This document shows, one piece after another, positions 31,159 through 43,639 of a stretch of DNA of 64,000 nt. The notes under the pieces were generated by a model, which made no database searches, had not been told where the DNA came from, and saw only the letters and a program-made list of their open reading frames with translations. The position numbers and the translations under genes are program-made. Origin of the DNA: Ascaphus truei (Eukaryota; Chordata; Amphibia; Anura; Ascaphidae); contig CM071567.1 of NCBI GenBank assembly GCA_036426205.1, forward strand, positions 287,172,145-287,236,144, given 5' to 3'. Within the stretch, counting starts at the first letter, position 1. Each line of letters opens with the position of its first letter.

Positions 31159-31959
31159 ATGATTTTAGCGCTCAAGATGAAAATAGAATTGCAAATGCTA
31201 TAGCAGCATCTCTGTTTCACATTCTCAACAATTGAGACGGAAACTACAAATCCTAATTCTGGGGTGAAAGAGACTGACAGTCTTAACACATTTAAATATC
31301 TCTCAAAGAAAAGGTACGCAGTTGGTGGAATCAAACAGCACTAGGACAAACTATCTACTAGAAAAATTATCCCTAGAGGCCCTGAGAATAAAGCTGTTTC
31401 CAGCCTTTGAGTTCTCAGATAGTACTCTTAAGAACGTTGGGAATTATCTCTCATGCCTGCTCTCTGGAGCTTATTGCCAATTCTCATAGAACATGATAAA
31501 CAGAATCTAACGGAATTAACAGATAAATGAACTAGCCAAAAAGATCTTATTGGCATAACACCATCAATAATTGAAAAGGTGGGGAAACTGACCTAATCAA
31601 ATTTGAGGAAGGTTCAGTAATATAAAAAAAAGAAATTCGATAGGACATAACTGACTTTGATAGAAAACGGTATACAGGTGGAATAGAGGCAAGAAGTCTA
31701 GAAAGACAAGACCACAGGCCCAAGACGCTCTCTGTCATCTGATGCTTTACAACAGATGTAGACTCATCTGAGTGTTGATGCACCACATGCCTCAACATCG
31801 CCTCCCTTCCATCAAATTCTACACACTTACCTCCTCTTTTTTAGACAGGGGCAAACGCTCAGAAAAGGAAGGGAAGACAAGGAGGGGAAGGAAGACAGCT
31901 AAGGGACAGAGAGACCTTCGGCTACAAACCGCCAATACCAGCAGCGACGGGCGTGGTAG
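31159..31959 (+). pseudogene. PLE ORF1, error-rich copy
   Basis: Matches 18090-18899, broken by several one-base indels. The last part keeps the GCGTGGTAGGAGAGG overlap with ORF2. The frame breaks probably reflect sequencing error rather than decay. Confidence 0.75.
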
Positions 31960-34284
31960 GAGAGGAATTGACTATCATTAATCTCTCTAAATTACCCTTT
32001 CAGAAGCCCAAATCAGAGTTTTAAAGAAGGGCTTAACTTTCTCGCCGACCAGTTATATGGATATAAATTCGAAGCCATTAAGGATCTGAATCTTTTCTGC
32101 CGTAAATACTGTTCATAAACATTTTTGAAACCCCGAAGCTAGAGTTGGATGTCCATCCCACTGCAGGTGGGACATTGCAGATATAGAGACACTCAATAAC
32201 ATGGATGCACTTCTGGATGAACAAGAGTTGATTACAACTATACAAAGAGATACTATTACGGACAGACCAACGTAAACGTTCTGTCCACCCATCCAGAGTG
32301 CTCAGCTGTTGAAGTCTCGCTGCAGCAGTAACCGAAGAAATCTTGAAACTACGTTATCCCGGGAACTCAGAATTTGGGTAAGGATGAGTGGCTCTCCATC
32401 AGGGAACTACAGCAGATCCCCTCCGTAGTCATTAAGCGATCTGACAAGGGGGGCAATTAGTGATATGGCCACAGAGTATGTATGAAAGGGAGGCATACAG
32501 ACAGCTACAAGATGTAGCATGTTACTCTGAGCTAGCCTGTGACCCAACACTTAGATTCAGATCTGATTTAGAACGCATTTTACATACTGCATTAGACAAC
32601 AAGATTATATCCAAAATTAACTATGATGGCCTATTACCTAAATTCCGTAATTCCGACATCTTTATTCCTACCCAAAGTCCATAAAATGCCTCCCGCCCAC
32701 GGGACGACCTACAGTCTGGCATAGGGGGCTTGACGAACCCTGCCTGCGCTTCCTAGATTCTTTTCTGTGCCTCGCAGTAGTTAATTTGCTCATACCTCCG
32801 CGACACAATGGAGGTGTTGTCCAGGTGCGACTGCATCACGGTCGATAGGGATACTATCCTTGCGACCTGTGAGTAGAGTCCCTGTACACCTGCATTCCCC
32901 ATTGGGAAGGTCTCTGGCAACCAGATTTTATCTGTCTATGCAAGACATCCCAGGTGACCTTCTCGAGTTCCTCATGGAACTTCTAGAATTCATTTCAAAC
33001 ATAATTATTTTATTTTTAAAAACAAATTCTATTTACAAATTAGAAGGCACAGATAGGGAGCGGCATGCGCACCCTCCTATGCCAACCTATTTTTGGGGGT
33101 GGTGGGAGAGGGAGGCAGTTTTTCCGACATTCACTTCCCTACAGTGACTGGCCCTTTGTGGCTCAGATACATTGATGATATCCTGGTTGTTGGAAAGGCA
33201 CCAGTGATGCATTGCAGATTTCATCGGTGTACTGAACCACAACAGGTTTAACATCAAACTCACACACTTGAGCAGTCCCACCTCTGTGGTATCCTGATAT
33301 TTTGATTAGCATCAGTGGAACAGGCACGATAGAAACAGACAACCACGCAAAGATACCGCAACAAACTCTATTCTTCACGCGTCTAGTTCCATCCTCAGCA
33401 TCAAGTCTCGGGAATTCCACGCAGCGAATTTCTGAGACTTAAGAGGAACTGTTCACTGCTGCTACATTCAAAACCAGAGCAAGGAATTCAAAACTAAATT
33501 CCAAAATCGAGGATATTATATATCCCAAATTAAAAAAGGGTATAATAACTGTTTGCAAAGTCACCCGTGAGAGCCTCCTGCAGTTGACACCAAGTACAAA
33601 AGGTAGGAAACAAATCAGGTTTATTAGCACCTACAACCGCCAATGGTCAGATCTCAGGGGTATACTCCAGAGAAACATTGGGGTACCTAATGACAGACCC
33701 TGAACTCAGGAAACACTGGCGATCGGGCTAGCCTTACAAGTAGGCGCTCTCCAAATTTAGGAGACAAATTAACACGTAGCATTATGTGCCTCAAAACTAA
33801 TCCTACTTCCTGTCCCAACAACGCAAACCGGGCTTCTACAAATGCGGTATGTGTTCTGCATGCAAATACATGCGAACAAACATCTATATTCACAAACTCA
33901 AACAACACACATACATACAAGGTCTTATCTTTATCAATTGTAAAAGCAAGGGAGTCATATACCATCTTGAATGTCCTGCGGCCTTGTTTACGTCGGCATG
34001 ACAACACGCGAATTTCGCTTCGCGTGTTGGAACACGTTCGCAATATTAAAACGCGCAAAAGGACAGTAGACGATGTAAAAGATTAGCTCGGTTGCACGTC
34101 ACTTTCTGCGCTGTATGGGTCCGACTGTACGCCCTTTCTGCATTCGCTTCGACAAAGGTCTTTCTTGGTGCCCGTGGCGGCGACTTGAGAGGGCTCTGTG
34201 AGGAGGGAGTGCAGGTGGATTGTGCAGCTGGGCACATGATACCACGTGGTCTTAACGATTACCTTGGCTTTGCATGTTTTGTAA
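31953..34284 (+). pseudogene. PLE ORF2 (RT/GIY-YIG), error-rich copy
   Basis: Matches 18893-21271 with scattered indels. The longest clean pieces include 32460-32640 (EREAYRQLQDVACYSELA) and the region near 32935-32990. The RT and GIY-YIG segments can be followed by nucleotide similarity. It carries no independent functional information. Confidence 0.75.
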
Positions 34285-35978
34285 ATATTGCCCCTCTGGT
34301 TTGAATTGTTCTTTTGTCTTTGATTGTTTGTCCTCTAATGCATGGTTTCCCTCTTATCCTCCCAATACTAACATCTGTGAACCAGCACTCCCTGTCCCAC
34401 ACGAAGACCAGCGACAGAGATATGGAGTACACCTACCCATAAAGAGGAAAACACTATGATGAAGATCTATCTACAGCTATTATAACTATGGCATCATGAC
34501 TAATCACAACCTACTAGGAATATCCACTGAAATTGTTATATCAGTTATGATCCGCTGATCCACATTGTCATCACTTTCGATCTGGACACTATCTGTTACC
34601 CTGCAATTCAGACAAGTGATACCACTCGCTCCCTCCATATTAAGTAGCATCTATGAATAACGTTCAATTACTACAACCTATAATTCCTAATCATTAGGCT
34701 GAAGATAAGATAAGGAGATTTCAAAACGGATTTTAATCTTTGCAATTAATTTGCTCCTGTCAGCTCTTCTCAAAGAGAGCCTCATCAGGACTATGGTTGC
34801 TTTATCACGCATAAGATATATGGCTGGAAGATCTTTGATACATCTATGTATTACAGACTGTTTATTCGCTGCTTCGATCTGACTCTGCTATATATATTGA
34901 AACTCTGCAATTGGTTGACTTGGTAGTTTAATGGCTGGAATCTATTTGGCAATTCTTATAATGACTACAGATATTTTTCTTGCTATTACTTTGTAATAAT
35001 GTCTCTTCTGGTTACCTGCACCCCTGCCATGGCATACCAATGGATTTAGATTGGATGCACTGACATCGGCACTAATGCGGATGATATACAATTGACAACA
35101 CAAAAAAAAAAAACAAAAAAAAAAAAAAACTTTAAGATCAACTTGAAATATTTCCACCTGGTATTATCTATGCAATAATGATTTTTGGTCTTCCAGAATT
35201 CTCTAAATTTGTTTAAGTGAGCTTAAAATAGATGTGGCGGTATGGGTGCCAATGCATACTGCATGCACATACTACCCTTATATTCTGATTTTACAGCCTC
35301 ATTCGACATCCTACTATTGTATATATGACTTGCAGTCCCTTGATTTAAATGTCAGGTCGTAATTGTGGTCTTTTTTATGTTCTCTGACTTCTACCTAAAA
35401 GAATTTGGTATATACAGTTGCTATGACAATCTGAGTGTCACGACGTCTAATAACGCGCTGACGTCACTCGAAAAGCCTCCGCAGTAGCTACTGACTATAG
35501 GACATGAGAATTAGCTGTTTTACTTTCAAAAAAACTTTGTGCACACAGCGGCTGTCTCAAGTTGATATTTAATTCCCTGTGGATCGCGCTTGATATCGCG
35601 CACATGCGGGATGACGTCACGTGCGTCACGCAGCTGATAGCATAAATAATTCAAAGACCACCACATGCTATATATTGGCCTATCAGACGCTTGTAGTCTT
35701 AACCAGCAGCCTCAATGACACTGCCTTTCTGACAGATACTTCCCTATCTCTCATGTGATGATGTGATGCATCATAAACCCATTACATAAGGGTTGACCTT
35801 AGAGAGCTCACATGATCAGTGCAGTCCAATGAGAGGTGCAATCACAGTAATACAGGCTCTAGGATGCTGTAACACTTGTAAACACTCTTGCTCATACAGC
35901 TGCTTGCAATCTATTCAATTTTGGCGCGATTTTTGCATTATATGACTTCCCCTATAAATGCTAGCTCTTTGCTCCTCA

Positions 35979-36024
35979 CCACTCCCAGAAGAAGACAGTT
36001 TCTCTTCGAAACGCGTTGGAGTGG
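35979..36024 (+). ncRNA. Hammerhead-like motif, second copy 3' pLTR
   Basis: CCACTCC...GGAGTGG stem I, CAGAAGA core, GAAACGCGTT. Stem II has TTC rather than GTC, like the 5' motif at 15643. Confidence 0.5.
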
Positions 36025-36725
36025 GAGTCTTGCTGAGGGGGGCCCCTACCTTTCATCTACAACATGGAGTATTGACTTTATTATTTGTGACAATCACATG
36101 CTGAGTGGTAACGTATCTTTGCAACCTGTTACCTTTTTATCCTGTGTACCCTTATCATGTAATTACTGCACAAATTATATGGCAAATACTCTTTACATGT
36201 GGTCACAAGGTCTCAGTATAGGTAGATTGTCACGCAGGTGTGCTTAGATATAGCCACCTACACCTGTATGTGTCTTGATTTTTATCTTTACTTGACTCTT
36301 GCCTCCATGCCTCATATGCTTAGGTAGTGCTGCCCCTCTCCTTTTAATTTCATCCCCTGTTTTAAATCACTTGAATAAAAACATTTTGTTACACTTCATT
36401 TATGTCCGTGTGGTATTTAAAGGTTGCTTTTCCCTGTGTTTGCATTATTCTATTACCTTTAGCACCATGTTCAGTCTTACAAAAATTGACTTATCAACAG
36501 TGTTAGGACAAAGTTCACTGAATAAAGTGGTTGAGCGATATCTTGTGTGTTCCAACAATAATATATATATACACATAATATTTTTTTACACCAGCAACAC
36601 CTATACCCCCTAACATACAGTATAGTAATGGGCACAATTACTATTATCACAAATGGAAAATAGTGAATGTGTGCCCATTAAAATACTAAAAGCAATAAAT
36701 ACATTAAATACATATAGCCACTCAC

Positions 36726-36784
36726 CCATGTCTGGCGCCACAATGAAGGCCATCCTCATCTTCATCTGCCCATGCCCCCCGCTT
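36726..36784 (-). other. Exon-like module, left arm
   Basis: On the minus strand TTTCTGTTTTGCAG precedes a 59-bp segment containing GATGAAGATGAGGATGG, followed by GTGAGT. These are canonical splice-site strings. It mirrors 40620-40682 in the other arm, so both arms would present it in outward-facing orientation. There is no evidence that it is spliced. Confidence 0.35.
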
Positions 36785-39301
36785 CTGCAAAACAGAAACA
36801 AGAATAAAAACATCCAATGTAATGTCCCCTAACCCCTAATCACTGTAGCGGGTTACTAACCCACCCTCACCCACAACCCTACCCCACTACCCCCGCACCC
36901 AATGAGGCCTAAACCACCCTCACCCACTACCCACAAGGGAGGCCTACCACATACCCTTGGGGCCAATACCCGCCCCCCCACCAACACATACAGTACAATA
37001 ATGTGCCAAACAACTATTATCCAGATAGGGATAATACATTATTTGGCCATTATTAAACACATTAACTAGCATAGTAAATAAAAAAAAAATTCTACTGACC
37101 TCATCAATAAGAAGGCCCCATCGCCAGCATCATCCTTGTGGTCGTTGCCAAAATAATACATAGCCAATACATTGCAATGACATTCACATATCAATGAACC
37201 CCTTAATCACCTTATCGGATACTAACCGCCAAAGTAATTAAGGGGGTTAAGCCATCATGGCCAAATACCCACCCTTCACGTATTCCTTGTACAGTGGCTT
37301 CATCATTGAAATAAAAAATTACAATAAAATAAAAAATATATATATATAATCTATGAAAAAAATATATAAAATAATATATAGACATGATGAACCAAATACA
37401 AATAAATGTCTCAGGGTTAACAAAAACATGTCAAATAATACACTATCCATAACATCCAATGAAAAATACAATGCTATTTCCTAAACAAATCAAATATAAT
37501 CACTAATCAAGCATCAAATTCAATCCAAAGCCTCAAATGCCACTTAAAACATGCATTTACATTTGATACATGCTGCATAAAATGTAAGCAACATGTAGAC
37601 ACTGCAAACAATGTTAACAATACAATATCCAAAGAAATACCATACATCAAAAGAAGTTACATGTAATCCAATAAAATCACATCATCAATTTGCATACATT
37701 AATTACATCCCAAAACAATTAAAATAGCATCCATACCAATTACACAATTAACTATAGCAAACGTTAAAGAGAACAAGGTACCATCATACAAAGTAGGACA
37801 CCAAAATTTAATATACAAAACTATCCTCACCATGACCTAAAGTACAGCATAGAAGCCAAAAAATACATCTATCTAATTATAAAATACATTGAACACACAT
37901 CTATGCATAGCAGCATAGCAAAAATCATTTAACATAGTGCAATGCAAGCTTTTCAAACACTTATAATTTCTTACCCTTATGTATATATCTCTTAGACATA
38001 CATCATCTACTCAAACTAACATACACATACAACATCAACATACATACATACAACAGTGGCAAAAATGATGTACAATAAAAAAACAACACATGTAAAAAGA
38101 AAAAAAAAGTAACAATAAAATACATTCTTTAGTTCAATTACCATTACTTGCCCACTCACCGACTCCCTTGAACAGCTACTCACGAACCAATCCATGAACA
38201 GGAACCATAAAATAATAAACATTAAATAATAAAACAAAAACAATCCACGGGTCTTCTACTTGTAATCCTTTTCATCTCTATTCTTCTTTTTCAGTGCGGC
38301 TCTTCGGTCTTCTTGTCTGCTGCCACGCCTGTCTTTCTTCTTCTTCGGGAGTCTTTCCACCTCGGCGTTGGCTTAAAATGAGACGACACTAGGCTTTAAA
38401 GGCCTATGACTCACATTTTCATCATGGTTCCACGGCCCTGATTGGGCCGTGAAAACCATTGTTTTGGCCGATACAAAAAAAATGATGAGTTCACTTAAAA
38501 GCAATGAAAGCACAGCCAATCAGAATGGGCTTTGCTTCAATGTTTTAAGATGACTCATGAAAGAAACATGGCCGGTCACATGGTACAAGGCAATCAGAGC
38601 GTGGGAACATCCCACTCTGATTGGCTCTATAGACCATGACAGAGGTTTGGGGAAGAAGGATATGCACGTCAGTAAAGCCTCTGTACATGGTATTAGAGCC
38701 AATCAGAGTGGGATAGGACTTCCCACCTATCTGATTGGCTACCGTACCATGTGAGGCCGGCCATGTTTCTTTCATGAGTAATCTTAAGGCAATTGAAGCA
38801 AAACCATTCTGTTGGCTGTGCTTTCATTGCCTTTAAAGTGACTCATCATTTTTTTTTAGTATCGGCAAAACACATGGTTTTCACGGCCCACCAATCAGGG
38901 CCGTGGAAACCATGATGAAAATGTGACGTCCAGGCCTTTTAAAGCCTATGTCGTTATTTTGAAGCCAGACGCCGAGGAGGAAGTACCTCCCGAGAAGAAG
39001 AAGACAAGGCGTGGCAGCAGACTGGGAAGAAGACCCCGAAAGAGTGCCGCAGCTGAAAAAAAGAAGAATACAGATGAATGGATTACAGTGAAGAACCCGT
39101 GGATGTTTTTGTTTTTTAGTTTAATGTGGTATTATTTTATGGTTTCCTGTTCGTGGATTGGTTCGTGAGGTAAGCTGTTCAAAAGGGAGCGGTGAGTTGG
39201 TGGGACAATAATGGTAAGTGAACTAAAGAATGTATTTTATGTTACTTTTTTTTTTGTGCTTTTTACATGTGTGTTTTTTTATGTACATCATTTCTTGCCA
39301 C

Positions 39302-39342
39302 NNNNNNNNNNNNNNNNNNNNNNNNNNNNNNNNNNNNNNNNN
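39302..39342. other. Assembly gap (41 N)
   Basis: There are 41 unresolved bases inside the right palindrome arm, at the position corresponding to the CATA-rich tract of the left arm near 38010-38055. It lies at a short tandem repeat, and the gap size may be arbitrary. Confidence 0.98.
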
Positions 39343-39389
39343 TGTATGTATGTATGTATGTATGTATGTATGTATGTATGTATGTATGT
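39343..39389. repeat. (TGTA)n microsatellite
   Basis: About 11-12 units of TGTA follow the gap. The mirrored (CATA) tract in the left arm has only a few units, so the repeat expanded in one arm. Confidence 0.95.
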
Positions 39390-40619
39390 CTAGAGAGATA
39401 TATACATACAGGGTAAGAAATTATAGTGTTTGAAAAGCTTGCATTGCACTATGTTAAATGATTTTGGCTATGCTGCTATGCATAGATGTGTGTTCAATGT
39501 ATTTTATAATTAGATAGATGTAATTTTTGGGCTTCTATGCTGTACTTTAGGTCATGGTGAGGATAGCTTTTGTATATTTAAATTTTTGGTGTCCTACTTT
39601 GTATGATGGTACCTTGTTCTCTTTAACGGTTGCTATAGTTAATTGTGTAATTGTTATGGATGCTATTTTAATTGTTTTGGGATGTAATTAATGTATGCAA
39701 ATTGATTGATGGTGAATTTATTGGATTACATAGTAACTTCTTTTGATGTAATGGTATTTTCTTTGGAATATTGTATTGTTAACATTGATTTGCTGCGTCT
39801 ACATGTTGCTTACATTTTATGCAGCATGTATACAATGTAAATGCAATGTTTTAAGTGGCATTTGAGGCTTTGGATTGGAATTTGATGCTTTAGATTGGAT
39901 GATTACATTTGATTTGTTTAGGAAATAGCATTGTATTTCATTGAGGATGTTATGGATAAGTGGTATTTATATTGGAGGATGTTTTTGTTAACCCTGAGAC
40001 ATTTATTTGTATATTGGTTCATCATGTGTATATATATATAATTTTTTATTTTATTGTAATTTTTTATTTCATGATGAAGCCACTGTACAAAGGAATGTGT
40101 GAAGGGTGGGTATGTGGCCATGATGGCTTAACCCCTTAATTACTTTTGCGGTTAGTATCCGATAAGGTGATTAAGGGGTTCATTGATATGTGAATGTCAT
40201 TGCAATGTATTGGCTATGTATTATTTTGGCAACGGAACACAAGGATGATGCTGGCGATGGGGCCTTCTTATTGATGAGGTCAGTAGAATTTTTTTTATTT
40301 TACTATGCTAGTTAATGTGTTTAATAATGGCCAAATAATGTATTATCCCTATCTGGATAATAGTTGTTTGGCACATTATTGTACTGTATGTGTTGGGGTG
40401 GGGGGGCGGGTATTGGCCCCAAGGGTATGTGGGTAGGCCTCCCTTGTGGGTAGTGGGTGAGGGTGGTTAGGCCTCATTGGGTGCGGGGGTAGTGGGGTAG
40501 GGTATGTGGGTGAGGGTGGGTTAACCCCTTAATGACTGTAGCGGTAAGTAACCGCTACAGTGATTAAGGGGTTAGGGGACATTACATTGGATGTTTTTAT
40601 TCATGTTTCTGTTTTGCAG

Positions 40620-40682
40620 AAGCGAATGGGACATGAGCAGGATGAAGATGAGGATGGCCTTCATTGTGGCAGCCGGACATGG
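40620..40682 (+). other. Exon-like module, right arm
   Basis: GTTTCTGTTTTGCAG (ending 40619) is followed by 63 bp containing CAGGATGAAGATGAGGATGG and then GTGAGT at 40683. The 63-bp segment is open in one frame and would encode an acidic stretch (QDEDEDGLHCG). A related GATGAGGATGGCCTTC string occurs on the minus strand near 58675-58700 in another element. It may be a relic of a transposon gene exon. Confidence 0.35.
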
Positions 40683-40859
40683 GTGAGTGATATATGTATT
40701 TAATTTATTTATTGTTCTTTATGTATTTAAATGAGCACATTCACTATTATCCATTTGTGGATAATAGTAATGTTGCCCATTACCGTATTGTATGTTGTGT
40801 ATTGCAATGTTTATTGGGGGCAATTGTCCCCAATAAACATGCTATTATGCGTTAACCTC

Positions 40860-41250
40860 TTCATTGCCTTAGCGGCTATCCGCTATGGTAATGAAGCAGC
40901 ATTACTGTATTTTAATAATATTGTGCGGGAGCAGGGGGTCCCCTGAGCTGAACCGCATTGATTTCTGGCTCAGAGACCCCCTGCTTCCTGAGTTACAGGC
41001 CCCGGTTTGGGGCATCAGTTACAGTGTCGACGCCATCTTTATTGCGGGCACGTAGCGTATGGGATGCTATAAACATGGCGGCGACACTGCCCACCCGATC
41101 ACACATACCGGGGCCTGTAACTCGGGAACCAGGGTGTCCCTGGTCCACAAAGCAATGCGGTTCAGCTCAGGGGACCCCCTGCTCACTGTACAGTATTATT
41201 AAAAATATATTCATGCTGCTTCGTTACCATAGCAGATAGCCGCGAAGGTA
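40860..41250. repeat. Hairpin cassette 1
   Basis: A 32-bp perfect inverted pair (keyed by GAGCAGGGGGTCCCCTGAGC at 40930 and its complement ending at 41184) sits inside longer imperfect arms. These include TTACCTTAGCGG-type motifs at the outer edges. No gene. Confidence 0.8.
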
Positions 41251-41269
41251 AGCAATGATTGTTTATTGA

Positions 41270-41575
41270 TATGGGTGTTTTATTCATAGTGTAGAAGGGC
41301 AGAGGGTCTACGGAGCTGAACCGCTTTGGTTTTAGGTCCGGGGACCCTCTGCTTCCCGAGATACAGGCCCCTTTATTGGGTGCCAGTATCCCTCTGCTTT
41401 GTTTACATTCCGTGGTCACGTGATCGGAACCTATAAATGCAGAGGGATACCGGCACCTCATAAAGGGGTCTGTATCTCGGGAAGCAGGGGGTCCCCGGAC
41501 CTGAAACCAATGAGGTTCAGTTCCGGAGACCCCCTGCACATGTACACTATGAATAAAATTGTATATAAAATAATT
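41270..41575. repeat. Hairpin cassette 2
   Basis: Imperfect palindrome centred near 41420. GGAGCTGAACCGCTTTGG and CTGCTTCCCGAGATACAGG on the left pair with copies ending near 41545 on the right. It has the same design as cassette 1 and as 57945-58210, but a different centre. Confidence 0.75.
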
Positions 41576-41836
41576 TTTAATATGCCGATGTTTGCGCCGA
41601 GAGAGCAACGGATCTCTCTCTGCTGCAAACACATCTCAGCAGGGGACGGCTTCTCGGCAGCTTCTCGCCAGGCAGCCGTCTCGCCACTGGTTACTCGCCA
41701 TTATATCAAATGGTAGTGGCGCATTCATTCGCCAGGGATTCGGCCCTTACAGCATACAGCGAATTTAACACGCCAAAAACATGGCTAGTTCCAAAACTGG
41801 CAAATGTTTTTTTTTGCTGCTTACTGCATAGACCCC

Positions 41837-42845
41837 TAGTATCTGATACAAATGACTTCTAATTATTTTCCCTTACATCAATATTGGCTGCCTTATAAAG
41901 AATATCTGGGACAGAACACATAAGTCGCCCCAAATGTGTTTCCCTAAGAGAGACTCCCCAAAATGCCTTCACTGCCCCTGTCCACTAAGCCAACGTGGAT
42001 GGGTTAACATCACGAGGAAAAGAGATGCTTCAAACACCATCTGCAACTCATCAGTCCCTACCCCTGCATGTGGCCGTGAGATCCAGTACTGTGCTATACT
42101 ACTGTTTCATTCTACCAAAGAATCTCTGGGATTACTCTTTATTTTGTCTGTTTCGTAAATAAAATAATTTGCCTCATTCAGAATCTGATGAATGAATTTT
42201 TCTTTCATAGTGAATTTTATGTTAGATTTTATTAGTGGATTTGGAATTAACATTAAACCCCAACCACAGTCCAAATTCATCGAGTCCTACCACGTCCTTC
42301 AACATCTTTTAGTAGATGAGTGAGAAAAAAGAACTAAAAAAAGTTTTATTGCTACTGTATTTTAATGGGGGCAAAGTACTCATAAGCAAGGGGCGATGGC
42401 TTTACAACAGAGTAGAACACAAATAGAATATTGAATACTCTTGGCACACCAAGATGATAATGGTACTATCCGCAATATTTCCTATTTTTTTTTATATTAT
42501 CATCTTCACTACACAATATATTACTTGTTATTTCATCCTCCGGGTAAGGCTCTGTACCCTGTTGTAAATGCATTTGACTATTTGCTGCTCATACAGATGT
42601 AGTAAATATTATTACATCAGTTATCGCACAATAAGGCGCTACCACAAGTTATATACTGAGGTTTGCTGTGACTCATTTCAGACAAATGGAGCCACAATTT
42701 AAAGCATTGTGCAATCTGTTGACTTACTATATAATAACACATGCAATGTCATCATCTGTATACTGTATATAGTTTTAATGTTGAAATGTCATATTTTGGT
42801 GTGCTTTGACTTGTTTTCACTGCATATTGCACAATGGCCATCAAG
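41837..42845. other. Unassigned sequence, no gene seen
   Basis: About 1 kb of AT-rich sequence without a recognisable element. The frame at 41934-42158 has several Cys residues but no family resemblance that I can support. Confidence 0.5.
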
Positions 42846-42953
42846 CAAGGGGGTTGGCAACTCCAGTGCTCAAGGGCCACCTGTGCTGAAGCAGGGATAT
42901 CTTGAACACCTGACCTGTGGGTGGCCCTCGGGAACTGGAGTTGCCCACTCCTG
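42846..42953. mobile_element. hAT-type MITE (108 bp)
   Basis: Inverted ends TTGGCAACTCCAGTGCTCAA and ACTGGAGTTGCCCACTCCTG flank a core with CTGAAGCAGGGATAT. The flanks CCATCAAG (42838-42845) and CCATAAAG (42954-42961) match at 7 of 8 bases, which fits the 8-bp TSD of hAT transposons. It has no coding capacity. Confidence 0.8.
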
Positions 42954-43639
42954 CCATAAAGGGATATTTTTAATATGCATCAAGTTAAATAATGTTGTGC
43001 AGAATCTTTTATGCAAATACTCCACAATGTCCCATCATATCATTTTAACTCTCATTGCTGCATCTTTATTACCAATCTTCTTTTATTTTGCGACATTCTT
43101 GATGTAGCATAATGCCTTCAAATAAAAATTTTCAATAACCATTCCCTGTTTCTTGGTGGAAAGAATTATTCTTTAGTTGCATACAGATGTAGGCAACATT
43201 GTTGCATCCGTTAACGCAGGGGTGGGGAACCTTTTTTCTGCCAAGGGCCATTTGGATATTTATAATGTAGGGATGTGTTAGGTTGCCTTCTGCTGCTGCA
43301 GTGCGTCTCGGGAGGGAGTGGTGGAAGGTTCCACGGCGGCTCGACAGTATAGGGCGCCACCATGTTTATTGCGCAACTGAGGGCACTGTCAGAACAGAGA
43401 GGTCGCGCATGCGCAGTGCAAGCGCGCGAATGGCTGGCCAATAAGATAGAGGCTCAGCCAGTAACTACAACTCCCAGGAGCCTTAGCGGAGTCACCTGAT
43501 GCCATGTAGCCAATAGGAGGGCTGGATTCGCGGGAGGCAGGAAAGGAAGGTGGGGGAAAGACCACGCTAGCCAGAGGCCACTGGAGGAACAGGGAAGGAG
43601 GTAGTGTGAGTGCAGGGGGTCAGTGGCTCACCTGCATAC

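Larger units (their letters stand above)
23674..36556. repeat. Error-rich tandem duplicate of 8866-23.55 kb
   Basis: The block is colinear with 8866 to about 23556. It covers the LTR-element leader, right LTR, L1 ORF1, L2 fragments, solo LTR, transposon left end and PLE. It lacks only the tandem PLE copy A (about 1.75 kb), which accounts for most of the length difference. Differences are mainly single- or double-base indels in nearly every line, unlike normal divergence but typical of uncorrected long reads. Some PLE stretches (for example 32460-32640) are almost perfect. A false duplication from haplotype overlap or gap filling is the most likely reading. A true duplication remains possible. 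Confidence 0.8.
30228..36556 (+). mobile_element. Second copy of the PLE, single unit
   Basis: 5' pLTR (30228-31158), ORF1 and ORF2 remnants, 3' UTR (34285-35752) and a 3' pLTR (35753-36556) are present without the extra tandem copy. The 3' pLTR stops at GTTCCAAC, shorter than at 23673, and is followed by AT-rich ATAATATATATATAC. This is likely the true right edge of the PLE in the DNA transposon. Confidence 0.75.
36612..40797. repeat. About 2-kb-arm palindrome
   Basis: The left arm 36612-38647 is the reverse complement of the right arm 38678-40797 with moderate divergence, around a spacer of about 30 bp (38648-38677). Matching pairs include the pyrimidine/purine CCCTACCCCACTACCCCC block near 36880 and its partner near 40490, and the CCAATCAGA-rich blocks on either side of the centre. 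The arms' open frames (e.g. 38557-38754 and 38545-38775) mirror each other and are not genes. The arrangement is a fold-back element able to form a very long hairpin. Confidence 0.85.
36557..41836. mobile_element. Fold-back DNA transposon, right part
   Basis: The element resumes after the PLE with a giant palindrome (36612-40797) and hairpin cassettes (40860-41570). A GGCGAGAA/CTCGCC-rich terminal block (41580-41836) ends GCTTACTGCATAGACCCC, the inverse of 14782 onward. Short motifs AACCCCTTAAT and TTAGCGG recur throughout. No transposase frame is visible, so it is non-autonomous. The flanks (CTA before 14782, TAG after 41836) do not settle the TSD. The superfamily is unassigned. Confidence 0.65.

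Noticed and set aside
38545..38775. Overlapping ORFs on both strands starting MKETWP
   Set aside because: Both arise from the same palindrome, one on each arm; they are mirror images and not two genes.
38923..39168. Lys/Arg-rich ORF (EKKKTRRGSR) near the palindrome
   Set aside because: It lies in the right fold-back arm, whose mirrored copy does not keep the frame. GAAGAA-rich composition explains it; a relic exon is possible but unsupported.
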